Part shown: positions 8,343 through 17,145 of the stretch, one piece after another
Numbering within the stretch: position 1 is the first letter of the stretch
How the letters are laid out: each line of letters begins with the position of its first letter
The notes under the pieces: generated by a model
What the model saw: only the letters and a program-made list of their open reading frames with translations
The model's database searches: none
Told to the model about the DNA's origin: nothing
Position numbers and translations under genes: made by a program
From: Oscillospiraceae bacterium
Lineage (GTDB): Bacteria > Bacillota > Clostridia > Oscillospirales > Oscillospiraceae
Reading direction: 5' to 3'
Assembly: GCA_024404315.1 (NCBI GenBank)
Contig: JAKSQD010000019.1
Coordinates: 1 to 34,716 of the forward strand
Length of the DNA: 34,716 nucleotides

Positions 8343-9053
8343 ATGGTACACATCACAATTGTGGAGGACGAGACTCATTTTGTGGGGCAGTTGAGGGATT
8401 TCCTGACACGTTATCAGAAAGAACGGGGCGTAAAGCTAAAAACAGATTGGTTTTCTGACGGAGAGGCCGTGGTGGAGAACTATCCCTCCAGCACGGATAT
8501 TTTGCTGATGGATATTCAGCTGCCCTATCTGGACGGCATGACCTCGGCAGAGCTGATTCGTGGCAAAGACCCGGAAGTGATTATTATTTTCATCACCAAC
8601 ATGACCCAGTACGCCATCAAAGGTTATACGGTTGGCGCTATGGACTATCTGGTCAAACCGCTGTCTTATTTTGCGCTGTCTCAGCGGCTGGATAAAGCCA
8701 TCGCCAAAATGCAAAAGCGAGAGCGGAAATATCTGGTGGTTGCCTCGGCGGGACAGGCTCGCAAGCTGGATGTTTCTCAGATTTGTTACATCGAGAGCAG
8801 CGGACACAACCTTACCTTTCAGATGGTGGACACCTCCTTTTCGGTTCCCGGAACCATGACCCAGATGGAACGGGAGCTGGCGGGCAATTCGTTTTACCGC
8901 TGCAACAAGGGCTGTTTGGTGAACCTGGAGCATGTGGACGGCATTCAGGATAACTGTGCTCTGGTGGGAAACGTGCATCTGCCCATCAGTCGGGGCAAAA
9001 AGGCGGGCATGATGGCCGCTTTGACCGATTATGTCAATGGGGTGATGCCATGA
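8343..9053 (+). CDS. LytTR-family response regulator (AgrA-like)
   Basis: This 236-residue regulator has an N-terminal receiver domain. Its acidic pocket is E8/D9 (TIVEDE), the phosphoacceptor is D57 in LLMDIQLPYLDG, and the switch lysine lies in DYLVKPLSY. The C-terminal LytTR DNA-binding domain (about residues 133-236) shows ICYIESSGHNLTF, SFYRCNKGCLVNLEHVDGI and LPISRGKK. Start choice: the ATG at 8343 has GGGGGAGA just upstream, while the longer open frame from 8247 overlaps the DUF2325 gene. The stop overlaps the kinase start as ATGA, so the two are translationally coupled. A LytTR-type direct repeat lies upstream of the next gene, which makes the GH3 gene its likely target. Confidence 0.9.
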   Translation: MVHITIVEDETHFVGQLRDFLTRYQKERGVKLKTDWFSDGEAVVENYPSSTDILLMDIQLPYLDGMTSAELIRGKDPEVIIIFITNMTQYAIKGYTVGAMDYLVKPLSYFALSQRLDKAIAKMQKRERKYLVVASAGQARKLDVSQICYIESSGHNLTFQMVDTSFSVPGTMTQMERELAGNSFYRCNKGCLVNLEHVDGIQDNCALVGNVHLPISRGKKAGMMAALTDYVNGVMP

Positions 9054-10372
9054 GCGTGCTGCCTGATATCCCACGCACCTATACCGCTCTGGCCGAGTGG
9101 CTCTCCTGCGTTCTTTATATTTTCCTGGCACCTCGTCGTTTGGATGGCCCCAAGCTGTGGACAGTTTGCGGCGGTTTTCTGGTGGCGCAGACCATCTTTC
9201 TGAACGTGACCGACCATATGGACGGTATCTGGTGGCTGATTTGCATGGGTGGAGCCATTGGCATGATGTGGCTGATTTTTTACAGCTGTTGTGAGATGAA
9301 AAAGGTCAACATCAGCTTTACCACCATTCGTGCCTTTCTGCTGGCGGAGCTGATGGCCTCCTTGGAATGGCAAATCAACTGCTATTATACGGTTTATATC
9401 GCAGCGGAAAACCAAAGCTTTTATGGCATCCAATCCATTTTGATGCTTCTGCTGGTTTATTCCTGCCTCTTGGGGGTGATGTATCTCTTGGAGAACCGCT
9501 ATCAGAGCGGCTTGACCTATCAAGGGGAGTGGCAGGAGCTGCTCACCGGCATCCTTATCGGCGCTGGAGCCTTTGCCCTGAGCAATTTGAGCTTTGTGTC
9601 ATCTGCCACGCCATTCAGCAGCACCAATGGCAACGACATCTTTTATATTCGCACGCTGGTGGATCTCTGCGGCGTAGCGGCGCTCTTTGCCTACCACATT
9701 CAGCACGTCGAAAGCTATATGCGCTATGAGCTGTCCGCCACCACTACCATTTTGAAAAATCAGTACGATCAATACTGCATGTCCAAAGAGACCATCGACC
9801 TGATTAACCGAAAGTATCACGATCTCAAAAATCAGATTGCGGCTCTGCGCATTGAGAGCGACCCCGACCGCCGCAGTGAGTGGCTGGACGAAATGGAAAG
9901 CGACATCAAGCAGTATGAAGCGGAAAACAAAACCGGAAATGCTGTTTTGGATACGCTCCTCACGGGTAAAAGCCTGTATTGTCAGAAAAATGATATCAGT
10001 CTGACTTGTGTAGCAGACGGAACCAGCCTGGATTTTATCAAGGTAATGGATCTTTGCTCCATCTTCGGCAACGCCCTGGATAACGCCATCGAGAGCACCA
10101 TCCAATTGGAAGAACGGGAAAAACGCCTGATTCATGTGGTGGTCTGCCGCCAAAAGCAGTTTGTCGCCATCCGCATAGAGAATTACTTTGGCGGAACGCT
10201 GGAGTTCGAAGAGGGAATGCCCGTTACCACCAAAAAAGACAAAGCGTATCATGGCTTTGGCGTGCGAAGCATCCGCTCTTCGGTGGAAAACTACGGCGGA
10301 ACTATGACCATCTCCACAGAACAGGGATGGTTTGAGCTGAAAATCCTCATCCCCATTCCCAATGAACATTGA
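9050..10372 (+). CDS. GHKL-type sensor histidine kinase (AgrC-like)
   Basis: This 440-residue protein has about six hydrophobic helices in the first 220 residues, the membrane sensor. A cytoplasmic kinase core follows. The phosphoacceptor histidine is H257 in KYHDLKNQIAALR. The ATP-binding N-box is GNALDNAIEST with N341, and the G-box is GFGVRSIRSSVENYGG. This is the AgrC/ComD group, which usually senses peptides or cell-envelope signals. No peptide precursor or AgrB-like processing gene is visible nearby, so the ligand is unknown. It overlaps the response regulator by four bases and is followed by a hairpin. Confidence 0.9.
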   Translation: MSVLPDIPRTYTALAEWLSCVLYIFLAPRRLDGPKLWTVCGGFLVAQTIFLNVTDHMDGIWWLICMGGAIGMMWLIFYSCCEMKKVNISFTTIRAFLLAELMASLEWQINCYYTVYIAAENQSFYGIQSILMLLLVYSCLLGVMYLLENRYQSGLTYQGEWQELLTGILIGAGAFALSNLSFVSSATPFSSTNGNDIFYIRTLVDLCGVAALFAYHIQHVESYMRYELSATTTILKNQYDQYCMSKETIDLINRKYHDLKNQIAALRIESDPDRRSEWLDEMESDIKQYEAENKTGNAVLDTLLTGKSLYCQKNDISLTCVADGTSLDFIKVMDLCSIFGNALDNAIESTIQLEEREKRLIHVVVCRQKQFVAIRIENYFGGTLEFEEGMPVTTKKDKAYHGFGVRSIRSSVENYGGTMTISTEQGWFELKILIPIPNEH

Positions 10373-10389
10373 ACCAAAGCAGCCATAAA

Positions 10390-10432
10390 AGCCTATCCGT
10401 CAATGAAGTACACCTTTATTTGCGGATAGGCT
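10390..10432 (+). terminator. Hairpin downstream of the sensor kinase (possible terminator)
   Basis: A perfect 10-bp stem, AGCCTATCCG (10390-10399) with CGGATAGGCT (10423-10432), encloses a 23-base loop 17 bases after the stop codon. The bases after it are only partly T-rich, so termination efficiency is uncertain. Confidence 0.5.
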
Positions 10433-10534
10433 CTCAAATTTCCATTTATTGGGGGTGAAAACCAGCATTGGGGAGCTGTTGGGTGAAATACCCAAAAACG
10501 TATATTGGATTTTGTGTAAAACAGAGATTCTTAC

Positions 10535-10564
10535 TTGCAACTTGTGACGAAAAACATGCAACTT
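10535..10564 (+). promoter_or_regulatory. LytTR-type operator: two 9-bp direct repeats
   Basis: TTGCAACTT (10535-10543) and ATGCAACTT (10556-10564) are separated by 12 bases, so the repeats recur every 21 bases. This 9-12-9 geometry is that of AgrA/LytTR sites, where two regulator molecules bind adjacent turns on one face of DNA. The reverse complement contains AAGTT, close to the LytTR half-site core. The site ends 11 bases upstream of the expected -35 position of the GH3 promoter. Confidence 0.7.
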
Positions 10565-10595
10565 AGGAAAAAGTCTTTTCTTTCTTGTCGCTTTG

Positions 10596-10604
10596 TGCTA
10601 TAGT
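10596..10604 (+). promoter_or_regulatory. Extended -10 promoter of the membrane GH3 gene
   Basis: TGCTATAGT is a TGn-extended -10 box with a very poor -35 hexamer (TTTTCT, 10576-10581). A weak -35 with an activator site immediately upstream is typical of promoters that need a LytTR activator. The start would be near 10611, giving a leader of about 50 bases. Confidence 0.65.
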
Positions 10605-10659
10605 AACTTAACGGCATTCCTAATATAAGTGCCAAAAACGAACAAGGAGGAAGAAAACT

Positions 10660-13602
10660 ATGTTAGCAATCAACATGGACGACGTTATGAACGTCCTCCA
10701 ATCCTGCAAAAGTCAGCTGACGTTCTTCGGCGTGGTTCTTGCGGTGGCAATCGTTATCATGATCGCAGTGCTCAAGATGCCCAAGAAGATCAAGCGCTTG
10801 ATTCGTGGTGAAGCTCTGATTGCCATTGTGCTGTCCCTGCTCATCACCGTCAACATGATTTGCACTGGCCCCATGTCCACCATGCTGGATCTGGTGACTG
10901 GTTCCGGTTCCATCGACGCAGAGACCTCTGCCGCCGCAACCGAGCTGGTCAACGAGATTACCGAGGAGGGCATTGTTCTGGCAAAGGACGAAGGCGGTAT
11001 CCTGCCCGTCGGCGAGGGCGCCAAGCTGAACGTGTTCGGCTGGGCTTCCACCAGCCCCTGTTATGGCGGAACCGGCTCCGGCGCTCTGAACACCGCTTAT
11101 CCCACCACTTCTCTGCTCCAGGGTCTGAATGAGGCCGGCGTGGAGACCAACGAGGAACTGACCAAGTTCTACACCGATTATCAGTCTGTCCGCCCCACCG
11201 TCGGCATGTGGGCACAGGACTGGACCCTGCCCGAGCCCAACGTCAGCCTCTACACCGATGAGCTGATGGAGAACGCAAAGGCATACTCTGACACCGCTAT
11301 GATCGTCATCACCCGTGTCGGCGGCGAGGGCGCAGACCTGCCTTCCGATATGATGAGCGTTGTCAATGGCACCTGGGGCAAGCCTGACGGCCCCAACGCC
11401 TCCAACGAAACTTACTTCGCCGGTGTTTATGACGACACCATGAACGAGGGCAACGACTGGGACGAGGGCGACCACTTCCTTCAGCTGGACAACCGTGAGG
11501 AAGAGATGATTGAGCTCGTCACTGCCAACTTTGACAATATCATTCTGGTTTACAACGGCGCTAACGCTTTCGAGCTGGGCTGGGTCAAGGATTATCCCCA
11601 GATTAAGGGTGTCCTGCTGGTTCCCGGTACTGGTCAGTCTGGCTTTGCTGGCTTCGGCAAGGTTGTTTCTGGTGCGATTAACCCTTCCGGTAAGACCGTT
11701 GATACCTATGTTTCCAATCTGAAGAACACTCCCTGGTGGAACAACTTCGGCTCCTTCGTCTATGACAACATGGACGAGTTCTCCGTTACCTCCGAGTCCA
11801 TGTTCACCAAGACCACTGCCACTGAGACTCCTTCCTTCGTCAACTACGTTGAGGGCATCTACGTTGGCTACAAGTTCTATGAGACCGCTGCTGCCGAGGG
11901 TCTGATTGACTATGATAAGGAAGTCGTCTATCCCTTCGGCTATGGCCTCAGCTATACCAATTTCACTCAGACCATGAGCGAGATCACCAACGATGGCACC
12001 AACCTGAACTTCACCGTTACCGTCACCAATAACGGCACTGTCGCCGGTAAGGATGTCGTCGAGGTCTATGTCAATCCTCCCTACACCAACGGCGGCATTG
12101 AGAAGGCTTCCGCAAACCTGATTGACTTTGCAAAGACCCAGACTCTGGAGCCCGGCGCTTCTGAGACTGTCACCTTCTCCATTCCTGTTGAGAATCTGGC
12201 TTCCTTTGATTACCTGGTCAATGGCTGCTATGTCCTCGACGCTGGCAATTATGTCATCTCCATCAACTCTGACTCTCATAACGTCATCGACTCCAAGAAC
12301 GTCAACCTGACCAAGGTCGTCTATGACGCTGCTGGTAAGCGTACATCCGATAAGGTCGCCGCCGTCAACCTGTTTGACTACGCCGCTGGTGATGTCACCT
12401 ATTTGTCCCGTAAGAACAAGTTTGCCAACTACAAGAAGGCTACCGCTGCTCCTGCTTCTCGCACTATGAGCGATGAAGCAAAGGCAACCTTCTTCAACAT
12501 TTCCAACTACCTGACCGCTGAGGCCACTGCCGCTGATGAAGCTGCTCATGGCTTTACTGATGAGCCCGTTACCACCGGTTCTACCGCTACTTCCTTGAAG
12601 CTGGTCGATCTGCGTGGTCTGGACTATGACGATGCAAAGTGGGATGACTTGCTGAACCAGATGACTCTGGACGATTACAACGCCCTGATTTCTCTGGGTG
12701 GCTATCAGACCAATGGTGTTGATTCCATCGGTAAGGTTCGCACCAATGACTGCGACGGCCCCGCCTCCATCAACAACAACTTCACCGGTGTCGGCTCCGT
12801 CGGCTTCCCCGCTGCAACTCTGATTGCTATGACCTGGAGCGATGAGCTGGCTTACAAGTTCGGCGACTCCATCGGCACCATGGCCGACGAGATGGATACC
12901 TCTGGTTGGTATGGCCCCGCTATGAACATCCACCGCACCGCTTTTGCTGGCCGTAACTTCGAGTATTACTCCGAGGACGGTGTCCTGTCCGGCCATATGG
13001 CAGCCAACGCCATCAAGGGCGCTCAGGCTCACGGCGTTTACGCTTACATGAAGCACTTCGCCCTGAACGATCAGGAAGCAAACCGCTGCTCCATGGTCTG
13101 CACCTGGTCCAACGAGCAGGCCATCCGTGAAATCTACCTCAAGCCCTTTGAGATGTCCGTTAAGGAAGGCGACTCTCTGGCAGTCATGTCCTCCTTCAAC
13201 TACATCGGCAACCGTTGGGCTGGCGGCACCTATGAGCTTCAGACTCAGGTTCTGCGTGACGAGTGGGGCTTCCGTGGTTTTGTCGAGACCGACTACTTCG
13301 GTGTTTACAACTACATGAGCTCTGACCAGGCTATCCGTAACGGTACTGACCTGATGCTGGTCAACTATCCCACCGCTACCAACAACGTGGCCTTCCGTGA
13401 GACCAACGGCGCACAGCAGGCAATGCGTCAGTCCGCTCACCGCATCCTGTACGTTGTCGCTAACAGCCGTGCATACGCTGAGGAGAACCTGAACCCCGCA
13501 CCCGCTCCTTGGCATCTGTGGCTGACCATCGCTAATGTGGTCGTCGGCGCTCTGCTGGTTCTGTGGGAGTTCGCTCTCATCAAGAAGTTCATGAAGAAGT
13601 AA
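10660..13602 (+). CDS. Membrane-anchored GH3 beta-glycosidase with permuted domain order
   Basis: This encodes 980 residues. Two N-terminal hydrophobic helices (about 19-40 and 50-70) and one C-terminal helix (about 950-975, before KKFMKK) anchor it, probably leaving the catalytic part outside the cell. The domain order is reversed relative to typical GH3. The C-terminal alpha/beta sandwich domain comes first (EGIVLAKDEGGILPV near 105). A fibronectin-III-like domain follows after YPFGYGLSYTNF near 430. The TIM-barrel domain comes last (GRNFEYYSEDG near 767, YMKHFALNDQEANR near 795). The nucleophile is D878 in GFVETDYFG, where most members have SDW. Permuted GH3 enzymes are known from ruminococci. 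It hydrolyses beta-linked sugars, but the substrate is not certain. AAGGAGG precedes the ATG. Codon bias is extreme, suggesting high expression. Confidence 0.9.
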   Translation: MLAINMDDVMNVLQSCKSQLTFFGVVLAVAIVIMIAVLKMPKKIKRLIRGEALIAIVLSLLITVNMICTGPMSTMLDLVTGSGSIDAETSAAATELVNEITEEGIVLAKDEGGILPVGEGAKLNVFGWASTSPCYGGTGSGALNTAYPTTSLLQGLNEAGVETNEELTKFYTDYQSVRPTVGMWAQDWTLPEPNVSLYTDELMENAKAYSDTAMIVITRVGGEGADLPSDMMSVVNGTWGKPDGPNASNETYFAGVYDDTMNEGNDWDEGDHFLQLDNREEEMIELVTANFDNIILVYNGANAFELGWVKDYPQIKGVLLVPGTGQSGFAGFGKVVSGAINPSGKTVDTYVSNLKNTPWWNNFGSFVYDNMDEFSVTSESMFTKTTATETPSFVNYVEGIYVGYKFYETAAAEGLIDYDKEVVYPFGYGLSYTNFTQTMSEITNDGTNLNFTVTVTNNGTVAGKDVVEVYVNPPYTNGGIEKASANLIDFAKTQTLEPGASETVTFSIPVENLASFDYLVNGCYVLDAGNYVISINSDSHNVIDSKNVNLTKVVYDAAGKRTSDKVAAVNLFDYAAGDVTYLSRKNKFANYKKATAAPASRTMSDEAKATFFNISNYLTAEATAADEAAHGFTDEPVTTGSTATSLKLVDLRGLDYDDAKWDDLLNQMTLDDYNALISLGGYQTNGVDSIGKVRTNDCDGPASINNNFTGVGSVGFPAATLIAMTWSDELAYKFGDSIGTMADEMDTSGWYGPAMNIHRTAFAGRNFEYYSEDGVLSGHMAANAIKGAQAHGVYAYMKHFALNDQEANRCSMVCTWSNEQAIREIYLKPFEMSVKEGDSLAVMSSFNYIGNRWAGGTYELQTQVLRDEWGFRGFVETDYFGVYNYMSSDQAIRNGTDLMLVNYPTATNNVAFRETNGAQQAMRQSAHRILYVVANSRAYAEENLNPAPAPWHLWLTIANVVVGALLVLWEFALIKKFMKK

Positions 13603-13642
13603 TTTGACCTCTTTTTGAAATTCCATCGCTCACCAATCAACC

Positions 13643-13675
13643 GGCCTCCTGGTTTTCTTGCCGGGAGGCCTTTTT
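13643..13675 (+). terminator. Intrinsic terminator after the membrane GH3 gene
   Basis: GGCCTCCTGG (13643-13652) pairs with CCGGGAGGCC (13661-13670), ten pairs with one G-U, around an 8-base loop and followed by five T. It lies about 40 bases after the stop. Confidence 0.85.
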
Positions 13676-13762
13676 AATTGGCAAAGTGCCGCATGTCTCG
13701 CCTGTCCTTTTGAGGTTGCTTCCTCAGCAGCGTTTGAGACAGCCCCTTAAACTCGCTCGGAG

Positions 13763-13795
13763 AATCGCAGCTTGGTTTGCTGCGGTTTTGCGATT
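13763..13795 (+). promoter_or_regulatory. Hairpin upstream of the second GH3 gene
   Basis: AATCGCA (13763-13769) pairs with TGCGATT (13789-13795), and an alternative inner stem CGCAG/CTGCG (13766-13770 with 13780-13784) competes with it. It lies about 58 bases upstream of the ATG at 13853. I see no clear promoter in 13676-13852, so this may be part of a leader, but its function is unproven. Confidence 0.35.
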
Positions 13796-13852
13796 GGTTT
13801 TAAGAGAGAAACATAGGAAAAATCATAGAGTGAATAGGAAGGAAGGAATTAT

Positions 13853-16279
13853 ATGAAGCATCAGGATATGATCTCCAAACTGACGCTGGACGAGAAAGCC
13901 TACCTGCTTTCCGGCAGAGATTTTTGGTCCACGCACGAAATTCCAAGCAAGGGCATTCCCAGTGTCTGTCTGTCCGACGGCCCTCATGGTATCCGTAAAC
14001 AGGAGGGCGCTGGCGACCAGTTGGGTCTGAACGGCTCCGTTCCTGCTACCTGCTTCCCCACCGCCGCTACCATTGCCAACAGTTGGGATCCCCTGCTGGG
14101 CGAGGAAATCGGCAAGTATCTGGGCGAAGAGGCCGCTGTGCAGGATGTTTCCGTGCTGCTGGGTCCCGGTATGAACATGAAGCGCAGCCCCCTTTGTGGC
14201 CGTAACTTCGAGTATTTCTGCGAAGACCCCTATCTGGCCGGTAAAATTTCCGCCAGCTACATCAGAGGCATTCAGGCAAACGGCGTTTCCGCCTGCCCCA
14301 AGCATTTCGCTGTCAACAACTCCGAGCTGCGCCGTCAGGCTTCTGACTCGATCGTGGATGAAAGAACCCTCCGTGAAATTTACCTGACCGGCTTTGAAAT
14401 TGCGGTCAAGGAGGCCAAGCCCAAGAGCATCATGTCCTCCTATAACATGATTAACGGTGTCTATGCCAACGAGAACGAGCACCTGCTCCAAAATATCCTC
14501 CGGGACGAGTGGGGCTTTGATGGTTTCGTGGTCTCCGACTGGGGCGCAAACAACGACTTCACCGAGGGCGTTCGTGCCGGTTCTCATCTGGAAATGCCCA
14601 CCACCGGCGGCGACGGCCCCGAAAAGCTGATTGCTGACTGCAAGGCTGGCAGGATTTCTGAAAAATTGATTGACCGTCGTGTGGATGAGCTGCTGGACGT
14701 GGTTCTCTCCACCCGCAAGGCCTGCGATGCGTATCAGGGCAAGCACTTTGACGTAGATGCCCACCATGCCATGGCTCAGAAAGCCAGTGAACAGTCCATT
14801 GTTCTTCTGAAAAACGAGGGAAATATCCTGCCCCTGGCCAAAGGCTCCAAGGTGGCGGTGATTGGTGAATTTGCGCAACAGGCTCGCTATCAGGGTGCTG
14901 GTTCCTCCGTGGTCAATTGCACCAAGCTGGATAACGCAATGGATGTCATTGGAAAGTTTGACCTGAATGTGGTCGGCTTTGAGGCTGGTTATCCCCGCTG
15001 TGGTGCTGGTGACCCCGCTATGGAGGCCAAGGCCGTGGAGCTGGCAAAAACCGCAGATTATGTGCTGATGTATCTGGGTCTGGATGAAATTTCTGAGTCC
15101 GAGGGTCTGGATCGTCCCCATATGACGCTGCCTGAGAGCCAGGTTTCTCTGCTTAAGGCCGTCAACAAGGTCAACTCTCATATCATTGTGGTCATGTCCG
15201 CCGGTTCCGCTGTGGAAATGCCTTGGCTGGGAGAGTGCAAGGCTCTGATTCACGGTTATCTGTGCGGCCAGGCGGGTGCTGCTGCCATGCTCCGTGCCAT
15301 TCTGGGCGACGTGAACCCATCCGGCAAGCTCTCCGAAACCTATCCCGTCGTGTATGAGGATGTTCCCTCCGCTCCCTATTTCCCCGCTCCTCAGCGCTCC
15401 GTGGAATATCGGGAAGGTCTTTACATCGGCTATCGTTACTTTGAAACCGCAAAGGTTCCCGTGCTGTTCCCCTTTGGCTACGGCCTGAGCTACACTACCT
15501 TTGCTTACTCCAACCTCTCTGTTCAGGGCAATCAGGTGACGTTCACCCTCACCAACACCGGCGACCGTGACGGCGCTGAAATTGCACAGCTCTACGTTCA
15601 CGCCCAGAATCCCACCATCTACCGTCCCGCTAAGGAATTGAAGGGCTTCCAGAAGGTCTTCCTCAAGGCTGGTGAAGCCAAGCGTGTGACCATCACGCTG
15701 GATGACAAGGCGTTCCGTTATTTCAACGTCCAGACCGATCGCTTTGAAATTGATGGCGGCAAGTATGACATCATGATTGGTGCTTCTGTCGCTGATATCA
15801 AGCTGACCCAAACCGTCACCGTAGCAGGCACGAACGCCCCCGTTCCCGCTAACGCTATGCTCCCCAGCTATGCCAAGGCGGACATTATGAATGTCTCCGA
15901 CGATGAGTTTAGCAAGCTGCTGGGGCACGCCATTCCTGACGGCAGTTGGAGCGGCACTTTGCAAATGAACGATGCCATTGCACAGCTTTATTACGCCAAG
16001 AGCTTCAAGGCTCGCCTGGTCTGGAAGATTATGACCGGTATGCTGAATAAGAGCATGGAGAAGGGCAAGCCTGACCTGAATATCATCTTTATCTATAATA
16101 TGCCCTTCCGTGCCATTGGCAAGATGGCCGGCGGCATGGTCTCTCAGGAGATGTGCGAGGGTATCCTCAAGATTGTCAACGGTCACGCCATTGCGTTCTT
16201 TGCCGGTCTGGGCAAGATTATTTCCGGTTTCTTCAAGCAGCAGAAGGTCTTGAAGAAGCACAAGAGCATTGGTAAGTAA
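13853..16279 (+). CDS. GH3 beta-glucosidase-like glycoside hydrolase
   Basis: This 808-residue enzyme has the usual GH3 order. The TIM-barrel domain covers residues 1-290 (GIPSVCLSDGPHGIRKQ, GRNFEYFCEDPYLAG, CPKHFAVNNSE), with the nucleophile D229 in VVSDWGANND. The alpha/beta sandwich covers about 310-530 (SIVLLKNEGNILPLAKG, YLGLDEISESEGLDR). The fibronectin-III domain covers about 540-670 (FPFGYGLSYTTF, ELKGFQKVFLKAGE). A further C-terminal extension of about 130 residues (from SDDEFSKLLGH) recurs in Firmicutes GH3 enzymes and has no clear role. There is no signal peptide, so it is probably cytoplasmic and may cleave short oligosaccharides imported after outside digestion. AGGAAGGAAGG precedes the ATG. 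Confidence 0.92.
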   Translation: MKHQDMISKLTLDEKAYLLSGRDFWSTHEIPSKGIPSVCLSDGPHGIRKQEGAGDQLGLNGSVPATCFPTAATIANSWDPLLGEEIGKYLGEEAAVQDVSVLLGPGMNMKRSPLCGRNFEYFCEDPYLAGKISASYIRGIQANGVSACPKHFAVNNSELRRQASDSIVDERTLREIYLTGFEIAVKEAKPKSIMSSYNMINGVYANENEHLLQNILRDEWGFDGFVVSDWGANNDFTEGVRAGSHLEMPTTGGDGPEKLIADCKAGRISEKLIDRRVDELLDVVLSTRKACDAYQGKHFDVDAHHAMAQKASEQSIVLLKNEGNILPLAKGSKVAVIGEFAQQARYQGAGSSVVNCTKLDNAMDVIGKFDLNVVGFEAGYPRCGAGDPAMEAKAVELAKTADYVLMYLGLDEISESEGLDRPHMTLPESQVSLLKAVNKVNSHIIVVMSAGSAVEMPWLGECKALIHGYLCGQAGAAAMLRAILGDVNPSGKLSETYPVVYEDVPSAPYFPAPQRSVEYREGLYIGYRYFETAKVPVLFPFGYGLSYTTFAYSNLSVQGNQVTFTLTNTGDRDGAEIAQLYVHAQNPTIYRPAKELKGFQKVFLKAGEAKRVTITLDDKAFRYFNVQTDRFEIDGGKYDIMIGASVADIKLTQTVTVAGTNAPVPANAMLPSYAKADIMNVSDDEFSKLLGHAIPDGSWSGTLQMNDAIAQLYYAKSFKARLVWKIMTGMLNKSMEKGKPDLNIIFIYNMPFRAIGKMAGGMVSQEMCEGILKIVNGHAIAFFAGLGKIISGFFKQQKVLKKHKSIGK

Positions 16280-16293
16280 TGAAACCATAAGAG

Positions 16294-16371
16294 GGGAGTT
16301 TTCTGCTCTGCAAACGCCCGACCGAGTGGAGCGGACGCCACGGTGTAAGCCGTAACAGAGTAGAGAGTCCC
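16294..16371 (+). other. Structured intercistronic element between GH3 and gtrA-like genes
   Basis: TCTGCTCTG (16302-16310) pairs with CAGAGTAGA (16356-16364) with one G-U wobble. The pairing extends to GGGA (16294-16297) with TCCC (16368-16371). Inside, ACGG (16340-16343) pairs with CCGT (16350-16353). The element ends about 28 bases before the gtrA-like ATG. It could be an RNA processing or stability element, but I do not recognise a named family. Confidence 0.4.
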
Positions 16372-16399
16372 ATAAAACCAAAAGAAAAGGAGAAAGATT

Positions 16400-16984
16400 A
16401 TGAATCAGTTTGCAGAGAAGCATCCCAAGCTGGTCGAATGGATTCGCAAGGGCGGCCTGTTCGTGATTTTTAGCTATGTTGTCACCTTTATTAAGATGCT
16501 GCTTTTGATGTTCCTGCCTGCCATGTTCCGTGGTATGGTGGGCAACGCTGAATGGCTCTGGCCCAACATTCCCGTTAGCATTTTGGGCGTGAAGTTGAAC
16601 CTCGCTATCCTGGGCAATGCGCTGGCAACCGATGCCAATGGTGTGGTTTCCGGCGGTCTGGCCTTCACGCTGGCCAACTTGACCACCATCTTCCTGGGCG
16701 AGTGCATCAACTTCCCGCTTCAGCGCAACGTTACCTTCAAGAGCAAAGGCCCTCTGCTTCCTCAGATTGGAATGCACCTGCTAGCTACCATCGCCGTGTT
16801 CCTGGTCATGAACCTGTTCACCTGCGTTTGGAACCCTGTCACCAATGCCCTCATCACCAATGAGGCGCTCCGCAACACCGTCCAGAGCATCGTCACCACC
16901 GTCGTGACCGGCGGCGTTGCCATGGTCATTATCTTTGCCGTGGACAACACCATCTTTGCTCCCGGCTGGGGTGAGAAGAAGTAA
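16400..16984 (+). CDS. GtrA-family small membrane protein
   Basis: This 194-residue protein has four hydrophobic helices (about 19-42, 68-98, 120-142 and 155-178). It carries the GtrA-type sequence CINFPLQRNVTFKSKG near residues 100-115, matching the family pattern of an Asn-Phe followed by Asn and an aromatic before a basic stretch. GtrA proteins are thought to help move lipid-linked sugars across the membrane during wall polysaccharide or glycan modification. Its place right after two GH3 genes suggests a link with carbohydrate handling, but this is inference. AAGGAGAAAG precedes the ATG. The stop codon falls inside the apparent target duplication of the mobile element that follows. Confidence 0.75.
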   Translation: MNQFAEKHPKLVEWIRKGGLFVIFSYVVTFIKMLLLMFLPAMFRGMVGNAEWLWPNIPVSILGVKLNLAILGNALATDANGVVSGGLAFTLANLTTIFLGECINFPLQRNVTFKSKGPLLPQIGMHLLATIAVFLVMNLFTCVWNPVTNALITNEALRNTVQSIVTTVVTGGVAMVIIFAVDNTIFAPGWGEKK

Positions 16985-16985
16985 A

Positions 16986-17145
16986 GGCAACACCGCACAA
17001 TCGTCGAATGTGCGCCTTGCTTGTCCTTTCACTCCCAAATTTGCCGTAAAACCCTTGAAATACGTCAGTATTCCTGCGGCTTTCCCAACAAATTTGGAAG
17101 CAAAATTACTGCGCAACCCGCACATCCCTATTATGCGGTATTGCC
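16986..17145. mobile_element. 160-bp MITE-like element with terminal inverted repeats
   Basis: The left end GGCAACACCGCACAA (16986-17000) and the right end TTATGCGGTATTGCC (17131-17145) are inverted repeats matching at 13 of 15 positions. Both ends are flanked by TAAA (16982-16985 and 17146-17149), consistent with a target-site duplication. There is no coding capacity. Internally CCAAATTTG and CAAATTTGG form another inverted pair. These are the hallmarks of a miniature inverted-repeat element moved by a transposase encoded elsewhere. Confidence 0.7.

Noticed and set aside
10479..10495. Hairpin TTGGGT/ACCCAA followed by A residues
   Set aside because: Only six pairs, with no T-run on either useful strand; probably chance.
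10663..13626. 987-codon open frame on the minus strand opposite the membrane GH3 gene
   Set aside because: It mirrors a gene with extreme codon bias, which avoids codons that would be stops on the other strand. It has no ribosome site or family motif, and the GH3 reading is unmistakable.
13823..16777. 984-codon open frame on the minus strand opposite the second GH3 gene
   Set aside because: Same cause as the previous one; the translation is low-complexity with no recognisable domain.
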